Source: Actinospica acidithermotolerans (GTDB taxonomy: Bacteria > Actinomycetota > Actinomycetes > Streptomycetales > Catenulisporaceae). Taken from it: a stretch of DNA of 64,000 nucleotides. The DNA is taken from contig NZ_JAGSOH010000003.1 of assembly GCF_018139625.1 (NCBI RefSeq), positions 1-64,000 of the forward strand, in the 5' to 3' direction. The translations under genes were made by a program, and so were the position numbers. The notes beneath the pieces were generated by a model. The model was not told the DNA's origin. It searched no databases and saw only the letters and a list, made by a program, of their open reading frames with translations. This document shows, piece by piece, positions 31,691-39,542 of this stretch (position 1 is the first letter of the stretch; each line of letters opens with the position of its first letter).

Positions 31691-32227
31691 TCACGTCCGC
31701 GAAATGCACACCGTGGCCAACAGCACCCTGCCCGCGCGACCCGGTGGACCGCGGCGCCGGGGTCGGCACGCCGCGCCCCACGCATCATGCGGTGGCCAAG
31801 TCGGCGCGCCACAGCCGAGAACGGCCAGAGTGAGGCATGCGAGAAGGCCGAGCAGGATGTCACGCTGTGACGGCGGCTGGCCGGAAAGGCAGGTCTCCCC
31901 CGACTCGGCACGCAGGGAATCGGCGCTCTTGGCCTGGGCCCGGGGGTCGACGCGCATCATCTGATCCGCAGCCACAGTCGAGCCGGAATCGGCCGCCGAG
32001 GCGCTCACCGAGTTCGGCATCGACTCCGACGTCGACATCGACATCGACATCGACATCGACATCGACATCATGACCGGCACGCCGTGGCAGCCCGCCCCGG
32101 TCGTGGCGGACACACCGTGCATCAGCCACAGTCCGAGCAGAACGAGTATGGCGAGCAACCGCAGCGGTCTGCCGAAGTGCGAGCCTCGCGTAGGCGCGTC
32201 GAGTGCGGCCTGAACTCGCGCTTCCAT
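31691..32227 (-). CDS. DUF6153-like membrane protein with Met-Ser repeat
   Basis: 178 residues. The first TM segment 'LRLLAILVLLGLWLMHGVSA' is followed by 'TTGAGCHGVPVMM' and a Met-Ser repeat produced by six GACATC hexamers (32034-32069), then 'CLSGQPPSQRDILLGLLACL' leading into a second TM segment. The GLWLMHGVSATTGAGCHG block matches the actinobacterial DUF6153 family. His, Cys and Met in the outer loop suggest metal contact. The gene lies 102 bp upstream of the Met-rich lipoprotein on the same strand and may be cotranscribed with it. Confidence 0.75.
   Translation of the reverse strand: MEARVQAALDAPTRGSHFGRPLRLLAILVLLGLWLMHGVSATTGAGCHGVPVMMSMSMSMSMSMSTSESMPNSVSASAADSGSTVAADQMMRVDPRAQAKSADSLRAESGETCLSGQPPSQRDILLGLLACLTLAVLGCGAPTWPPHDAWGAACRPRRRGPPGRAGRVLLATVCISRT
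32034..32069. repeat. Six GACATC hexamers within the DUF6153-like gene
   Basis: Six perfect 6-bp units that on the minus strand encode alternating Met-Ser. The unit length preserves frame, so slippage would change the number of Met residues only. Confidence 0.95.
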
Positions 32228-32523
32228 CCGCCGCCCTCCTCGCTCGCCGTCAGAACCCTGCCGCGCACGACTCTATGCGAAACGGACATCCGGCTGCCGG
32301 TGCATCGGTGAATTGGCCGTGCGTGTCGCCGACCCGCGCCACCGCACCCGTCCGGAGCCGGCCGCAGTCGCCCGGCCGCCTGCAGTCCGTCCGCAGCTCC
32401 CCGAACGGGACGTTCGTCCCCTCTACGGGTGGCTCTCCGACCGTGCCCCGCAACCCGCCACCGGCGGAGCATGAAGGCGACAGGACGCGCTGGCCTCAGC
32501 GAACCGACAGGAGCGTGGGCGTG

Positions 32524-32817
32524 ATGATGTACTGGTACGGCGACGGCCATCCCGGCGCGTGGGGATACACCGCCATGATCATCGGGATGCTCCTGTTCTG
32601 GGCCGTGATCGTCGGCGTGGGAATCCTGATCGCCCGCGCACTGGCCGGCCCGCGCACCGCCCACAACCCGGGCGCCGGCGCCGGCCCCACCGCCCTTCCC
32701 GCACCGCGCCGCAACCCCGAGCAGATCCTCGCCGAGCGCTTCGCCGCCGGGGAGATCGACGAACACGAATACGCCACGCGCCTGGCCGTGCTGCGCGACC
32801 GGCACCCGTCCTCGTGA
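32524..32817 (+). CDS. SHOCT-domain membrane protein
   Basis: 97 residues. MMYWYGDGHPGAWGY, then one TM segment ('MIIGMLLFWAVIVGVGILIA'), a Pro/Ala linker and a C-terminal SHOCT motif 'PEQILAERFAAGEIDEHEYA', 'TRLAVLRDRH'. AGGAG lies 10 nt before this ATG; GTG 32521 is equally possible. SHOCT is a short C-terminal oligomerisation module. The 32228-32520 interval, between this gene and the divergent DUF6153-like gene, shows no other gene. Confidence 0.82.
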   Translation: MMYWYGDGHPGAWGYTAMIIGMLLFWAVIVGVGILIARALAGPRTAHNPGAGAGPTALPAPRRNPEQILAERFAAGEIDEHEYATRLAVLRDRHPSS

Positions 32818-32826
32818 TCAGTACAC

Positions 32827-33345
32827 CTAGTCGGTGTCCGGAGGCGGGAGGCCGAGTGAGGCGCGGATCGCTCGCACGGCCTGTTCGACGGGCACGTTGG
32901 CCGCGGTGAGCGGCGCCTGGTACCCGGCGAGTTGCGCGGGCGTACGGCTCGTCGCGGCCTGCCTGGTCAACGCGACACGCGCCTCGTTCACGCCGATCAG
33001 CGTCCGTGCCCAGCGCTCGGGGCCGGCCGGGAGCGCGAGTCTGGAGAGGCGCTGGTCGAAGAGGTGCTCGGTGGCGGCGATGCCGCGCAGGTCCGCGTCG
33101 GCGGTGGCTGGATCGGCGCGGTCGGGTCCGTGCAGCCGGTCGAAGCCGGTCTCCAGCCGCGCGTTGCCCGCCTGCGCGATCGCCAGGTACGCGGCGGCCG
33201 GTCGGGCCGGGGGCGCTGCGCCGTCGGTGCGGGCCGCGCCGCCGGCCAGACCGCCGGCGACGGCCGCCGCGACGGTCGCGATCACCGCCGCGGCGGCCCT
33301 CCACCACCCGCCGGATGGTCGGGGATCAGTAGCCGTATCCGCCAT
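32827..33345 (-). CDS. Exported protein of unknown function
   Basis: 172 residues with an N-terminal signal/anchor ('WWRAAAAVIATVAAAVAGGL') and a helical body ('AYLAIAQAGNARLETGFDRL', 'LIGVNEARVALTRQAATSRT'). No Cys, no recognised motif. Its start overlaps the 3' end of the upstream lipoprotein gene by 20 nt, so the two are translationally linked. It is probably an extracytoplasmic helical protein; function unknown. Confidence 0.7.
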   Translation of the reverse strand: MADTATDPRPSGGWWRAAAAVIATVAAAVAGGLAGGAARTDGAAPPARPAAAYLAIAQAGNARLETGFDRLHGPDRADPATADADLRGIAATEHLFDQRLSRLALPAGPERWARTLIGVNEARVALTRQAATSRTPAQLAGYQAPLTAANVPVEQAVRAIRASLGLPPPDTD

Positions 33346-33847
33346 TGCCCGTGCTGCTGGTGCTGGGCGCGGGCGTCGTGGTGATCGCGCTGCCCGAGGG
33401 GCTGACGGCGAACCAGATTCCCTGTACGCCCTGCCCGTTGACCTGCCCGGCCTTCGAGTCGCCCGAGTAGTAGTACAGCGGGTGGCCGTCGAAGGTGACC
33501 TGGGTCGCGTGGGCGGTGGTGCTCGCCGTGGTGCCGAGCATCGACGAGCTCACGCCGGTGCCCTGCGGCGTGCCGGTCGTGTCGTCGGGCGGCCAGATGG
33601 AGGCGCACGAACCCGTGCACGTCGGCGAGCTGCCGGTGTCGTGCTTGAACATGTACAGCGTGCGGCCGGAGCCGTCCACCAGGACCGTGCCGAGCGAGGA
33701 GCTCGCGGTCTTCACAATGGCCGCGCCACTGCTCGTCGTGGCCGAACCGCCCGAGCCGGACGCGGTCGACGTGGTGGAACTGCTGCAGCCGGCGGCGACG
33801 GCGGCGAGTGCGCCGGCACCGACGGCGAAGAGGGCGAGACGATTCAC
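33326..33847 (-). CDS. Lipoprotein with secreted repeat (COG4315-type)
   Basis: 173 residues. Lipoprotein signal 'FAVGAGALAAVAAGCSSSTT' with an AAGC lipobox. The mature part has 'LVDGSGRTLYMFKHDTGSSP', 'CTGSCASIWPP' and 'VTFDGHPLYYYSGDSKAGQV', 'NGQGVQGIWFAVSPSG': the paired repeats of the secreted family (LYxF...C..C...WPP and PLYYF.GD...G.....G) widespread in actinomycetes. The biochemical role is unknown. It overlaps the next gene by 20 nt. It is divergent from the DedA gene. Confidence 0.88.
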   Translation of the reverse strand: MNRLALFAVGAGALAAVAAGCSSSTTSTASGSGGSATTSSGAAIVKTASSSLGTVLVDGSGRTLYMFKHDTGSSPTCTGSCASIWPPDDTTGTPQGTGVSSSMLGTTASTTAHATQVTFDGHPLYYYSGDSKAGQVNGQGVQGIWFAVSPSGSAITTTPAPSTSSTGNGGYGY

Positions 33848-34209
33848 GATGGCTCCCTAGGCTGGAACTGGGAGGCCGCTCACGTGCGGCGGCGCGCAGT
33901 TCGTCCGATTTCGTCCGAAGGCTCCTTCGGCCATCAGGACGTATGTGCACAGCCGCTGGTTCATCGGCGGGCGCATCCGGAGGAGATGCGAGGGACCGTG
34001 CCAGGCTTCGAACCTGCGAACGCGCCCTCGAACCGCGCCTCGCGATCTACGCTACGGTAGAAGTACTACAGGCATGTAGAAGTGGATCTGGACGTGGACC
34101 CGGCGGATCGGCCGCCCGCGCGCAGGTGTACGGGCCGGCCGGCCGGTTACCCGCTCAGCAGTTCCACCCGTTGATTCAGCGACACGTCCGAGAAGGAGAC
34201 CGCTCACCG
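33848..34209. other. 362-bp divergent intergenic region without a supported gene
   Basis: The gap between the lipoprotein gene (minus) and DedA gene (plus). I see no coding sequence I can support. It contains the dyad at 34066-34079 and a T-loop-like string near 34007-34016, but no complete tRNA. AAGGAG about 12 nt before the DedA GTG is the likely ribosome binding site. Confidence 0.6.
34066..34079. promoter_or_regulatory. BlaI/CopY-like dyad upstream of dedA
   Basis: CTACA-GGCA-TGTAG, inverted 5-bp arms, in an AGTACTACA...TGTAGAAGT context reminiscent of BlaI/MecI/CopY operators (TACTACA...TGTAGTA). No BlaI-family gene is present in the window, so the regulator would act in trans. Confidence 0.35.
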
Positions 34210-34935
34210 GTGAGCGCACCCGTCCAACTGCCCGGGTTCCTCCAGGCCCTCGCCCCGCTGCTCGACCACTGGGGATACGCGGCCGTCGCGTTCCTGCTGT
34301 TCGTCGAGGACTTCGGCGTGCCCGCACCCGGGGAGACCGTGCTGATCGCCGCCTCCGTCTACGCCGGGGCCGGACGGCTGAACATCGTCACCGTCGCGGT
34401 GGTCGCGTTCTTCGCCGCGATACTCGGCGACAACGTCGGCTACGCGGTGGGCCACTTCGGCGGGCGCGCCCTCGTGCTGCGCTACGGCCGCTATGTGAAG
34501 CTCACCGAGGAACGCCTGGACAAGGCCGAGACCTTCTTCAACCGGCACGGCGGAAAGATCGTCGTCGTCGCGCGGTTCATCGAGGGCCTGCGCCAGGCCA
34601 ACGGCATCATCGCCGGGATCACCGGCATGCACTGGGCGAAGTTCCTGTTCTACAACGCCGTCGGCGCCGCCCTGTGGGTCGCGACCTGGACCACGGTCGG
34701 CTACCTCGCCGGCGACCACATCACCGCGATCTACGACGGGGTGAGCCGCTACTCGCTCTACCTCCTCGGCGCCGCCGCCGTACTCGTCGTCCTGTTCGTG
34801 ATCCGGCGACGGCGCCGGGCGCGTGCACGCGGCCAGGCGGCGGCCACCGCTGACGAGACGGACGTGGAGCTAGACCTGGCCCCCGACGCCGTCGCCGAAC
34901 CGGCGCCCGCCCCTGCGCGGGAAAAGGACCGCTGA
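34210..34935 (+). CDS. dedA: DedA family membrane protein
   Basis: 241 residues. 'LFVEDFGVPAPGETVLIAAS' (re-entrant loop with E/D and PGE), 'GDNVGYAVGHFGGRALVLRY' and 'RHGGKIVVVARFIEGLRQAN', 'GIIAGITGMHW' are the DedA/VTT landmarks, including the functional Arg and Glu. DedA proteins act as polyprenyl-phosphate or phospholipid flippases and affect membrane homeostasis. The C-terminus is a basic patch (RRRRRARARG) and an acidic/Pro-rich tail. The GTG 34210 start matches the family N-terminus. It is convergent with the two-component operon. Confidence 0.9.
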   Translation: MSAPVQLPGFLQALAPLLDHWGYAAVAFLLFVEDFGVPAPGETVLIAASVYAGAGRLNIVTVAVVAFFAAILGDNVGYAVGHFGGRALVLRYGRYVKLTEERLDKAETFFNRHGGKIVVVARFIEGLRQANGIIAGITGMHWAKFLFYNAVGAALWVATWTTVGYLAGDHITAIYDGVSRYSLYLLGAAAVLVVLFVIRRRRRARARGQAAATADETDVELDLAPDAVAEPAPAPAREKDR

Positions 34936-34951
34936 GGCTCGCCGCCTGCGG

Positions 34952-36544
34952 TTATCCGACGCATTCCTCGTTCGGCGTCGGGTCGGGCCGCTCCGCGCTC
35001 TCCGACCGGACGGGGCCCGGCAGGGTCAGCTCGACGGTCGTGCGGCCGGGCGCGGTCGTCAGCGTGGCCTGGCCGCCGTGCGCCTCGACGATGGCGCGCG
35101 TGATCGCCAGGCCGAGGCCGGTGCCCCCGGAGGCGCGCGAGCGGGTCTTGTCGCCGCGCACGAAGCGGTCGAAGGCGCGGGCGGCCAGCTCCGGATCCAT
35201 GCCCGGGCCGTCGTCCGTGACGGACAGGACCACGGCGCCGCCCTTCCCGCCGGCTTCCCCGGGAGCGGCCGGCACCGCGACCCGCAAGGTCACCGCCGTC
35301 CCCTCCGGGGTGTGGATCCGCGCGTTCGCCAGCAGGTTCGCCACCACCTGCGCCAGCCGGTGCCGGTCGCCGACCAGCACGACGGGCCGCTCGGGCAGGT
35401 CGAGGCGCCAGCGGTGGGCCGGACCGGCCGCGCGGGCGTCGTCGACGGCGTCCAGGGCCAGCCTGGTCAGGTCGACCTCCTCGCGGGCGAGCGACCGGCC
35501 CGCGTCCAGCCTGGCCAGGAGCAGCAGGTCCTCGACGATGACGCCCATGCGCTGGGACTCGGCATCGATGCGGGTGAGGGAGCGCCGGACGGAATCCGGC
35601 ATCGGTTCGGGGCTGCGCAGGGCGAGTTCGGCGTGGCCGCGGACGGCCGCGACCGGGGTGCGCAGCTCGTGGCTCGCGTCCGCCGCGAAGGTGCGCAGCC
35701 GTGATTCCACGGCGTGCCGCTTCTCCAGCGCGTCTTCGACGTGGCCGAGCATGCGGTTGAGCGAGGCCCCCACCCGGCCGACCTCGGAGCGCGGGTCCTC
35801 GTCCGGGACGCGCACCGAGAGCGCGACGTCGCCGCTGGCCAGCGACAGGCTGCTGACGCGCTCGGCGGTGCGGGTCACCCGGTCCAGCGGGCGCAGCGCG
35901 AGACCGATCCAGGCCGCGCCGAGCGCTCCGGCCGCGGCCAGTGCGATCGCGAAGACGGCCAGCTCGATGTCGCCGAGCTTGTGCACCGTGGCCTCGACCG
36001 GCCGCATGGGCAGGCCGGTGACCAGGACGTCGCCGTCCTGGCCGCTGAACGCCTCGACCCGGTAGCTGCCCACACCCGAGAGCTCCACTGTGGCCGGCGA
36101 GCCGCCGGGGGTGAGCGCCGCCAGCCGGGCCTGGTCGGTCGCGGAGAGGGTCAGCATCCTGTTCTGGCCGGACTGGTCGGCCGCCGTCGCGGAGTCCTGG
36201 GTGCCGCCGTCGACCACGGCGGCCGTGGTGACGCGGCCGTTCACCAGCCGCACGCCCAAGGTGCCCGCGGACACGCCCCGGCTGTCGGCATGCGCGTTCC
36301 CCCCGCCGCCGGCGTCGCGCTCCAGGCTCACGGCGTAGCGCACGCCCGCGTCGTCGAGCTGCTGATCGACTCTGGCCACGAGGAAGTCGCTCAGGGCCCG
36401 CGTGGTGGCGAAGTCGATGCCCACGAACGTCACCGCCATGAGGGCTATGACGCCGAGGACGAGCCGCGTCCGCAGGGTCCTGGGGAAAAGGCGCGGCCGG
36501 CGCAGCCGGGACAGGGGCCGGGGGCGGCGCAGCGGAAGTCTCAT
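34952..36544 (-). CDS. Two-component sensor histidine kinase
   Basis: 530 residues. A basic N-terminus precedes TM1 ('LVLGVIALMAVTFVGIDFAT'), an outer sensor loop of about 150 residues, TM2 ('LAVFAIALAAAGALGAAWIG'), HAMP, HisKA 'FAADASHELRTPVAAVRGHA' (phospho-His), and HATPase_c with N box 'VVANLLANARIHTPEG', 'SVTDDGPGMDPELAARAFDR', 'GGTGLGLAITRAIVEAHGG'. This is the MprB/CseC-like organisation. ATG 36544 overlaps the response-regulator stop (ATGA). The divergent ferric-reductase-like and FMN-binding genes are plausible targets, but the signal is unknown. Confidence 0.93.
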   Translation of the reverse strand: MRLPLRRPRPLSRLRRPRLFPRTLRTRLVLGVIALMAVTFVGIDFATTRALSDFLVARVDQQLDDAGVRYAVSLERDAGGGGNAHADSRGVSAGTLGVRLVNGRVTTAAVVDGGTQDSATAADQSGQNRMLTLSATDQARLAALTPGGSPATVELSGVGSYRVEAFSGQDGDVLVTGLPMRPVEATVHKLGDIELAVFAIALAAAGALGAAWIGLALRPLDRVTRTAERVSSLSLASGDVALSVRVPDEDPRSEVGRVGASLNRMLGHVEDALEKRHAVESRLRTFAADASHELRTPVAAVRGHAELALRSPEPMPDSVRRSLTRIDAESQRMGVIVEDLLLLARLDAGRSLAREEVDLTRLALDAVDDARAAGPAHRWRLDLPERPVVLVGDRHRLAQVVANLLANARIHTPEGTAVTLRVAVPAAPGEAGGKGGAVVLSVTDDGPGMDPELAARAFDRFVRGDKTRSRASGGTGLGLAITRAIVEAHGGQATLTTAPGRTTVELTLPGPVRSESAERPDPTPNEECVG

Positions 36545-37308
36545 GAGGCGGCCGCCCTGAGGACGTAGCCCATGCCGCGCACGGTGTGGATCACCGGCGG
36601 GCGGCCGTCGTGCAGCTTCTTGCGCAGGTAGCTGATGTACAGCTCGACCACGTGCGCGTCGCCGCCGAAGTCGTAGGACCAGACCTCCTCCAGGATCTGG
36701 GCCTTGCTCAGCACCTGCCGCGGATGCTCCATCAGGTACCGCAGCAGCGCGAACTCGGTCGGGCTGAGCTCGACCGGGACGCCGCCGCGGGTCACCTCGC
36801 GCGCCTGGTCGTCGAGCACCAGGTCGCCGACGACGAGCGCGTGCGGCGGAAGAGGGGCGGCCGCCTCGGCGGCGGCCGGGACGGCTGCGGCACCCGCGCG
36901 GCGCAGCAGGCCGTGCAGCCGGGCGATCACCTCGCTCAGGGCGAAGGGCTTGGTGACGTAGTCGTCGCCGCCTGCGGTGATTCCGGCGACCCGGTCCTCG
37001 ACCGCGTCGCGCGCCGTGAGGAAGAGCACCCGGATGTCCGGCTGCTCGGCGTGGATGCGGCGCATCACCTCGACCCCGTCCAGGTCGGGGAGCATGACGT
37101 CGAGCACGACGGCGTGCGGCCGCCAGTCGGCCGCCGCGCACACCGCCGCCGCGCCGGTCGAGACCCCCAGCGCCGACCACTGCTCGTACCTCACCGCGCC
37201 GCACACGACCTCGACCAGGTCCGGTTCGTCGTCGACAACCAGGATGCGCCACGGGCCGCCGGAGGGCGGGCGCGGCGCGAGGGCGGCGGACGGCTGAGCG
37301 CTGGTCAT
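36541..37308 (-). CDS. OmpR/PhoB-type response regulator
   Basis: 255 residues. Receiver domain: 'WRILVVDDEPDLVEVV', phospho-acceptor in 'AVVLDVMLPDLDGVEVM', 'FLTARD' and 'DDYVTKPFALSEVIARLHGL' (Lys switch). The C-terminal winged helix has 'VELSPTEFALLRYLMEHPRQ', 'LSKAQILEEVWSYDFGGDAH', 'VELYISYLRKKLHD' and 'IHTVRGMGYVLR'. An Ala/Pro linker separates the domains. ATG 37308 is used; ATG 37317 or GTG 37311 are alternatives and none has a clear ribosome site. Cotranscribed with the kinase; GATGAGAA/TTCTCATC elements flank the divergent promoter region. Confidence 0.93.
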   Translation of the reverse strand: MTSAQPSAALAPRPPSGGPWRILVVDDEPDLVEVVCGAVRYEQWSALGVSTGAAAVCAAADWRPHAVVLDVMLPDLDGVEVMRRIHAEQPDIRVLFLTARDAVEDRVAGITAGGDDYVTKPFALSEVIARLHGLLRRAGAAAVPAAAEAAAPLPPHALVVGDLVLDDQAREVTRGGVPVELSPTEFALLRYLMEHPRQVLSKAQILEEVWSYDFGGDAHVVELYISYLRKKLHDGRPPVIHTVRGMGYVLRAAAS

Positions 37309-37523
37309 CACCCACATTGTCGCGCACCAGATGAGAAGTCTCTGAGCCTCTGCGCCCCCGCCGACCTCGCGCGCCGGCACCGAAAGGGCCACTGGCCTGC
37401 GCGTACGGATACTCGGCGAGTTCTCATCAGGGCGGCCGGGGACGCGCGTTCAGAGGGAACTGAGAGGTCCCGATGTGACGATGGCGCCCATCCGGGACCC
37501 GAGACCGGGAGAAGGAGCAGATC

Positions 37524-38879
37524 ATGGCGAATCCCGCACACCACCGACCAGCCTCCCGGGCCCGGCCGCCGGTCGAGACCGTGTCCGTGCTCGCGCTCAC
37601 CGTGGCCGCTCTGGGCGCCGTCGCGGTGCTCGCGCTGTGGTGGCGCGACACGAACTCCGTCCAGGGCGCGGCGGACTGGATCACCGGGGCCGGGCGGATC
37701 ACCGGGCTGCTCGCCGGGTACCTCACCCCGCTCCTGCTGCTGCTCATGGCGCGGATCCCGCTGCTGGAGCGGCACGTGGGCGCCGACCGGCTGGCGCGCT
37801 GGCACGCCAGCGCGGGCCGCTACCTGGTCTGCCTCGTCACCGTGCACGCCCTGACGATCATCTGGGGCTACTCGATCACGGCGCACAAGAGCCTGACGAG
37901 CGAGACCGTCGACATCGTCTGGGACTATCCGTCGATGATCAAGGGCACCGCGGCCGGGCTGCTGTTCCTCGGCACCGGCATCGTCTCCGCGCGCGCCGCG
38001 CGCCGCCGCCTGAGCTACGAGACCTGGTACTACCTGCACCTGGCCACGTACCTGGCGATCGCGCTGAGCTTCAGCCACCAGATCGAGGACGGCGCCGACC
38101 TCAGCGAGAAGCCGTACGCGACCCTGTGGGGCCTGTACTACGCCGCGGCGTTCGCGATCCTCGCCTGGTTCCGGCTCATCCAGCCGTACCTGCGCGACCG
38201 CAGGCACCGGCTCCGCGTCCACGAGGTGCGGCCCGAAGGACCCGGGGTGGTCTCGGTGATCCTGCGCGGGCGGCATCTGGACGAACTGCGGGCGAAGCCG
38301 GGCCAGTTCTTCCGGCTCCAGTTCCAGGCCAAGGGGATGCGGTGGGCGGCCAACCCGTACTCGCTCTCCGCCCCGCCGCACCCGGAGTTCCTGCGCTTCA
38401 CCGTCAAGGACCTCGGCGGCCACAGCGCGGCCGTCACCTCGCTGGCGCCGGGCACGAAGGTCCGCGCCGAAGGCCCGTACGGCGCGTTCACCGCGGACCG
38501 GGTACGGGCCCGCAAGATCCTGCTGATCGCCGGCGGTGTCGGGATCACCCCGGTGCGCTCGCTGTTCGAGTCGCTCCCGGCCGCCCCCGGCGACCTGACC
38601 CTGCTCTACCGCGCGAGCAGCGCCGAGGACGTGCTCTTCCGCCCGGAGCTGGAGCAGATCGCCGCGGCCCGCGGTGCCCGGCTGAAGTTCCTGGTCGGCA
38701 GGCGCACCCAGATCCCCGACCCGCTGACCGCCGGGAGCCTGGTCAAGCTCGTGCCCAGGCTGAGCCAGCACGACGTGTTCCTGTGCGGGCCGCAGGCCAT
38801 GACCGAATCGGCCATCGCCGCGCTGCGCCGCGCCGGAGTGCCGCGGCACCGCATCCACCACGAGTCGTTCGTCTTCTGA
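37524..38879 (+). CDS. Ferric-reductase-like flavocytochrome (heme TM domain + FAD/NAD(P)H domain)
   Basis: 451 residues. The N-terminal membrane half has about six TM helices with paired His residues in 'GADRLARWHASAGRYLVCLV', 'TVHALTIIWGYSITAHK' and 'TWYYLHLATYLAIALSFSHQ', the b-heme ligands of the FRE/NOX family. The C-terminal half is a ferredoxin-reductase module: 'KPGQFFRLQF', 'NPYSLSAPPHPEFLRFTVKD' (FAD), 'LLIAGGVGITPVRSLFESLP' (NADPH), 'FLCGPQAM'. It moves electrons from NAD(P)H across the membrane. The following FMN-binding gene, 18 bp downstream, is a likely electron acceptor. Confidence 0.92.
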   Translation: MANPAHHRPASRARPPVETVSVLALTVAALGAVAVLALWWRDTNSVQGAADWITGAGRITGLLAGYLTPLLLLLMARIPLLERHVGADRLARWHASAGRYLVCLVTVHALTIIWGYSITAHKSLTSETVDIVWDYPSMIKGTAAGLLFLGTGIVSARAARRRLSYETWYYLHLATYLAIALSFSHQIEDGADLSEKPYATLWGLYYAAAFAILAWFRLIQPYLRDRRHRLRVHEVRPEGPGVVSVILRGRHLDELRAKPGQFFRLQFQAKGMRWAANPYSLSAPPHPEFLRFTVKDLGGHSAAVTSLAPGTKVRAEGPYGAFTADRVRARKILLIAGGVGITPVRSLFESLPAAPGDLTLLYRASSAEDVLFRPELEQIAAARGARLKFLVGRRTQIPDPLTAGSLVKLVPRLSQHDVFLCGPQAMTESAIAALRRAGVPRHRIHHESFVF

Positions 38880-38897
38880 GACCGAAGGAGCCAGCCC

Positions 38898-39440
38898 ATG
38901 CGTCGCGCGATCATCGCCGGCACCGCCACCGTTTCCGGAGTCGTCCTGCTCCTCGGCATCAAGGGGCACCCCGACACCGCCGCCGCGAGCACCCCGATCG
39001 GACTGAGCGCCAACTCCGGCGCGACCAGTTCGACCGGTTCGACCGGTTCGAGCGGCTCGAGCGGCTCGACCGGCTCGACCTCGACGGCAGCCGGCTCGGG
39101 TTCGCCGACCGCGTCCTCCCCCTCGGCCACGTCCTCTCCCTCGGCCGCGGCGAGCACGTCCGCCGCGGCGAAGAACTACACCGGCAGCGCCGTCGACACC
39201 CGCTACGGACCGATCCAGGTCGAGGTGACGATGAGCGGCAAGAAGATCACCAACATCGAAGTCCTCGAATACCCCGAGAACAGCGATCGCGACCAGCAGA
39301 TCAACTCCTACGCGCTGCCGCAGCTCAACCAGGAGGCGATGACCGCCCAGAGCGCGCAGATCGACGCGATCTCCGGCGCGACGTACACCAGCGAGGGCTA
39401 CATCCAGTCGCTGCAGAGCGCCCTGGACCAGGCCGGCTAG
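38898..39440 (+). CDS. Extracytoplasmic FMN-binding domain protein
   Basis: 180 residues. A membrane signal/anchor (residues 4-22) is followed by a Ser/Thr/Gly tether (residues 43-93, encoded by 9-bp DNA repeats at about 39028-39081) and an FMN_bind domain: 'TRYGPIQVEVTMSGKKITNI' and 'SAQIDAISGATYTSEGYIQS'. SGAT is the motif in which Thr is covalently flavinylated by ApbE. It should carry FMN outside the membrane and accept electrons from the preceding flavocytochrome. No apbE gene is seen in the window, so flavinylation would rely on a remote gene. Confidence 0.9.
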   Translation: MRRAIIAGTATVSGVVLLLGIKGHPDTAAASTPIGLSANSGATSSTGSTGSSGSSGSTGSTSTAAGSGSPTASSPSATSSPSAAASTSAAAKNYTGSAVDTRYGPIQVEVTMSGKKITNIEVLEYPENSDRDQQINSYALPQLNQEAMTAQSAQIDAISGATYTSEGYIQSLQSALDQAG

Positions 39441-39480
39441 CTCTCGGGCAGCTGATGCCCCACCGCTCGAGGCACCGCTA

Positions 39481-39514
39481 CCCGCGGTTCGAGCCCGGAG
39501 GCCGGAACCGCGGG
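39481..39514. terminator. Strong hairpin between convergent genes
   Basis: CCCGCGGTTC (39481-39490) and GAACCGCGGG (39505-39514) form a perfect 10-bp GC-rich stem with a 14-nt loop, 41 bp after the FMN-binding gene and 29 bp after the stop of the convergent beta-helix gene. Likely a bidirectional terminator; no T-tract. Confidence 0.65.
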
Positions 39515-39542
39515 CAGCGGTCTCGATGTCCTTACCTTGGTA

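Noticed and set aside
34000-34060. tRNA-like T-loop (GGTTCGAA on the minus strand) with weakly complementary ends
   Set aside because: The T-stem has a mismatch, no D-arm or anticodon stem can be folded and the acceptor pairs only partly. At most a degraded remnant.
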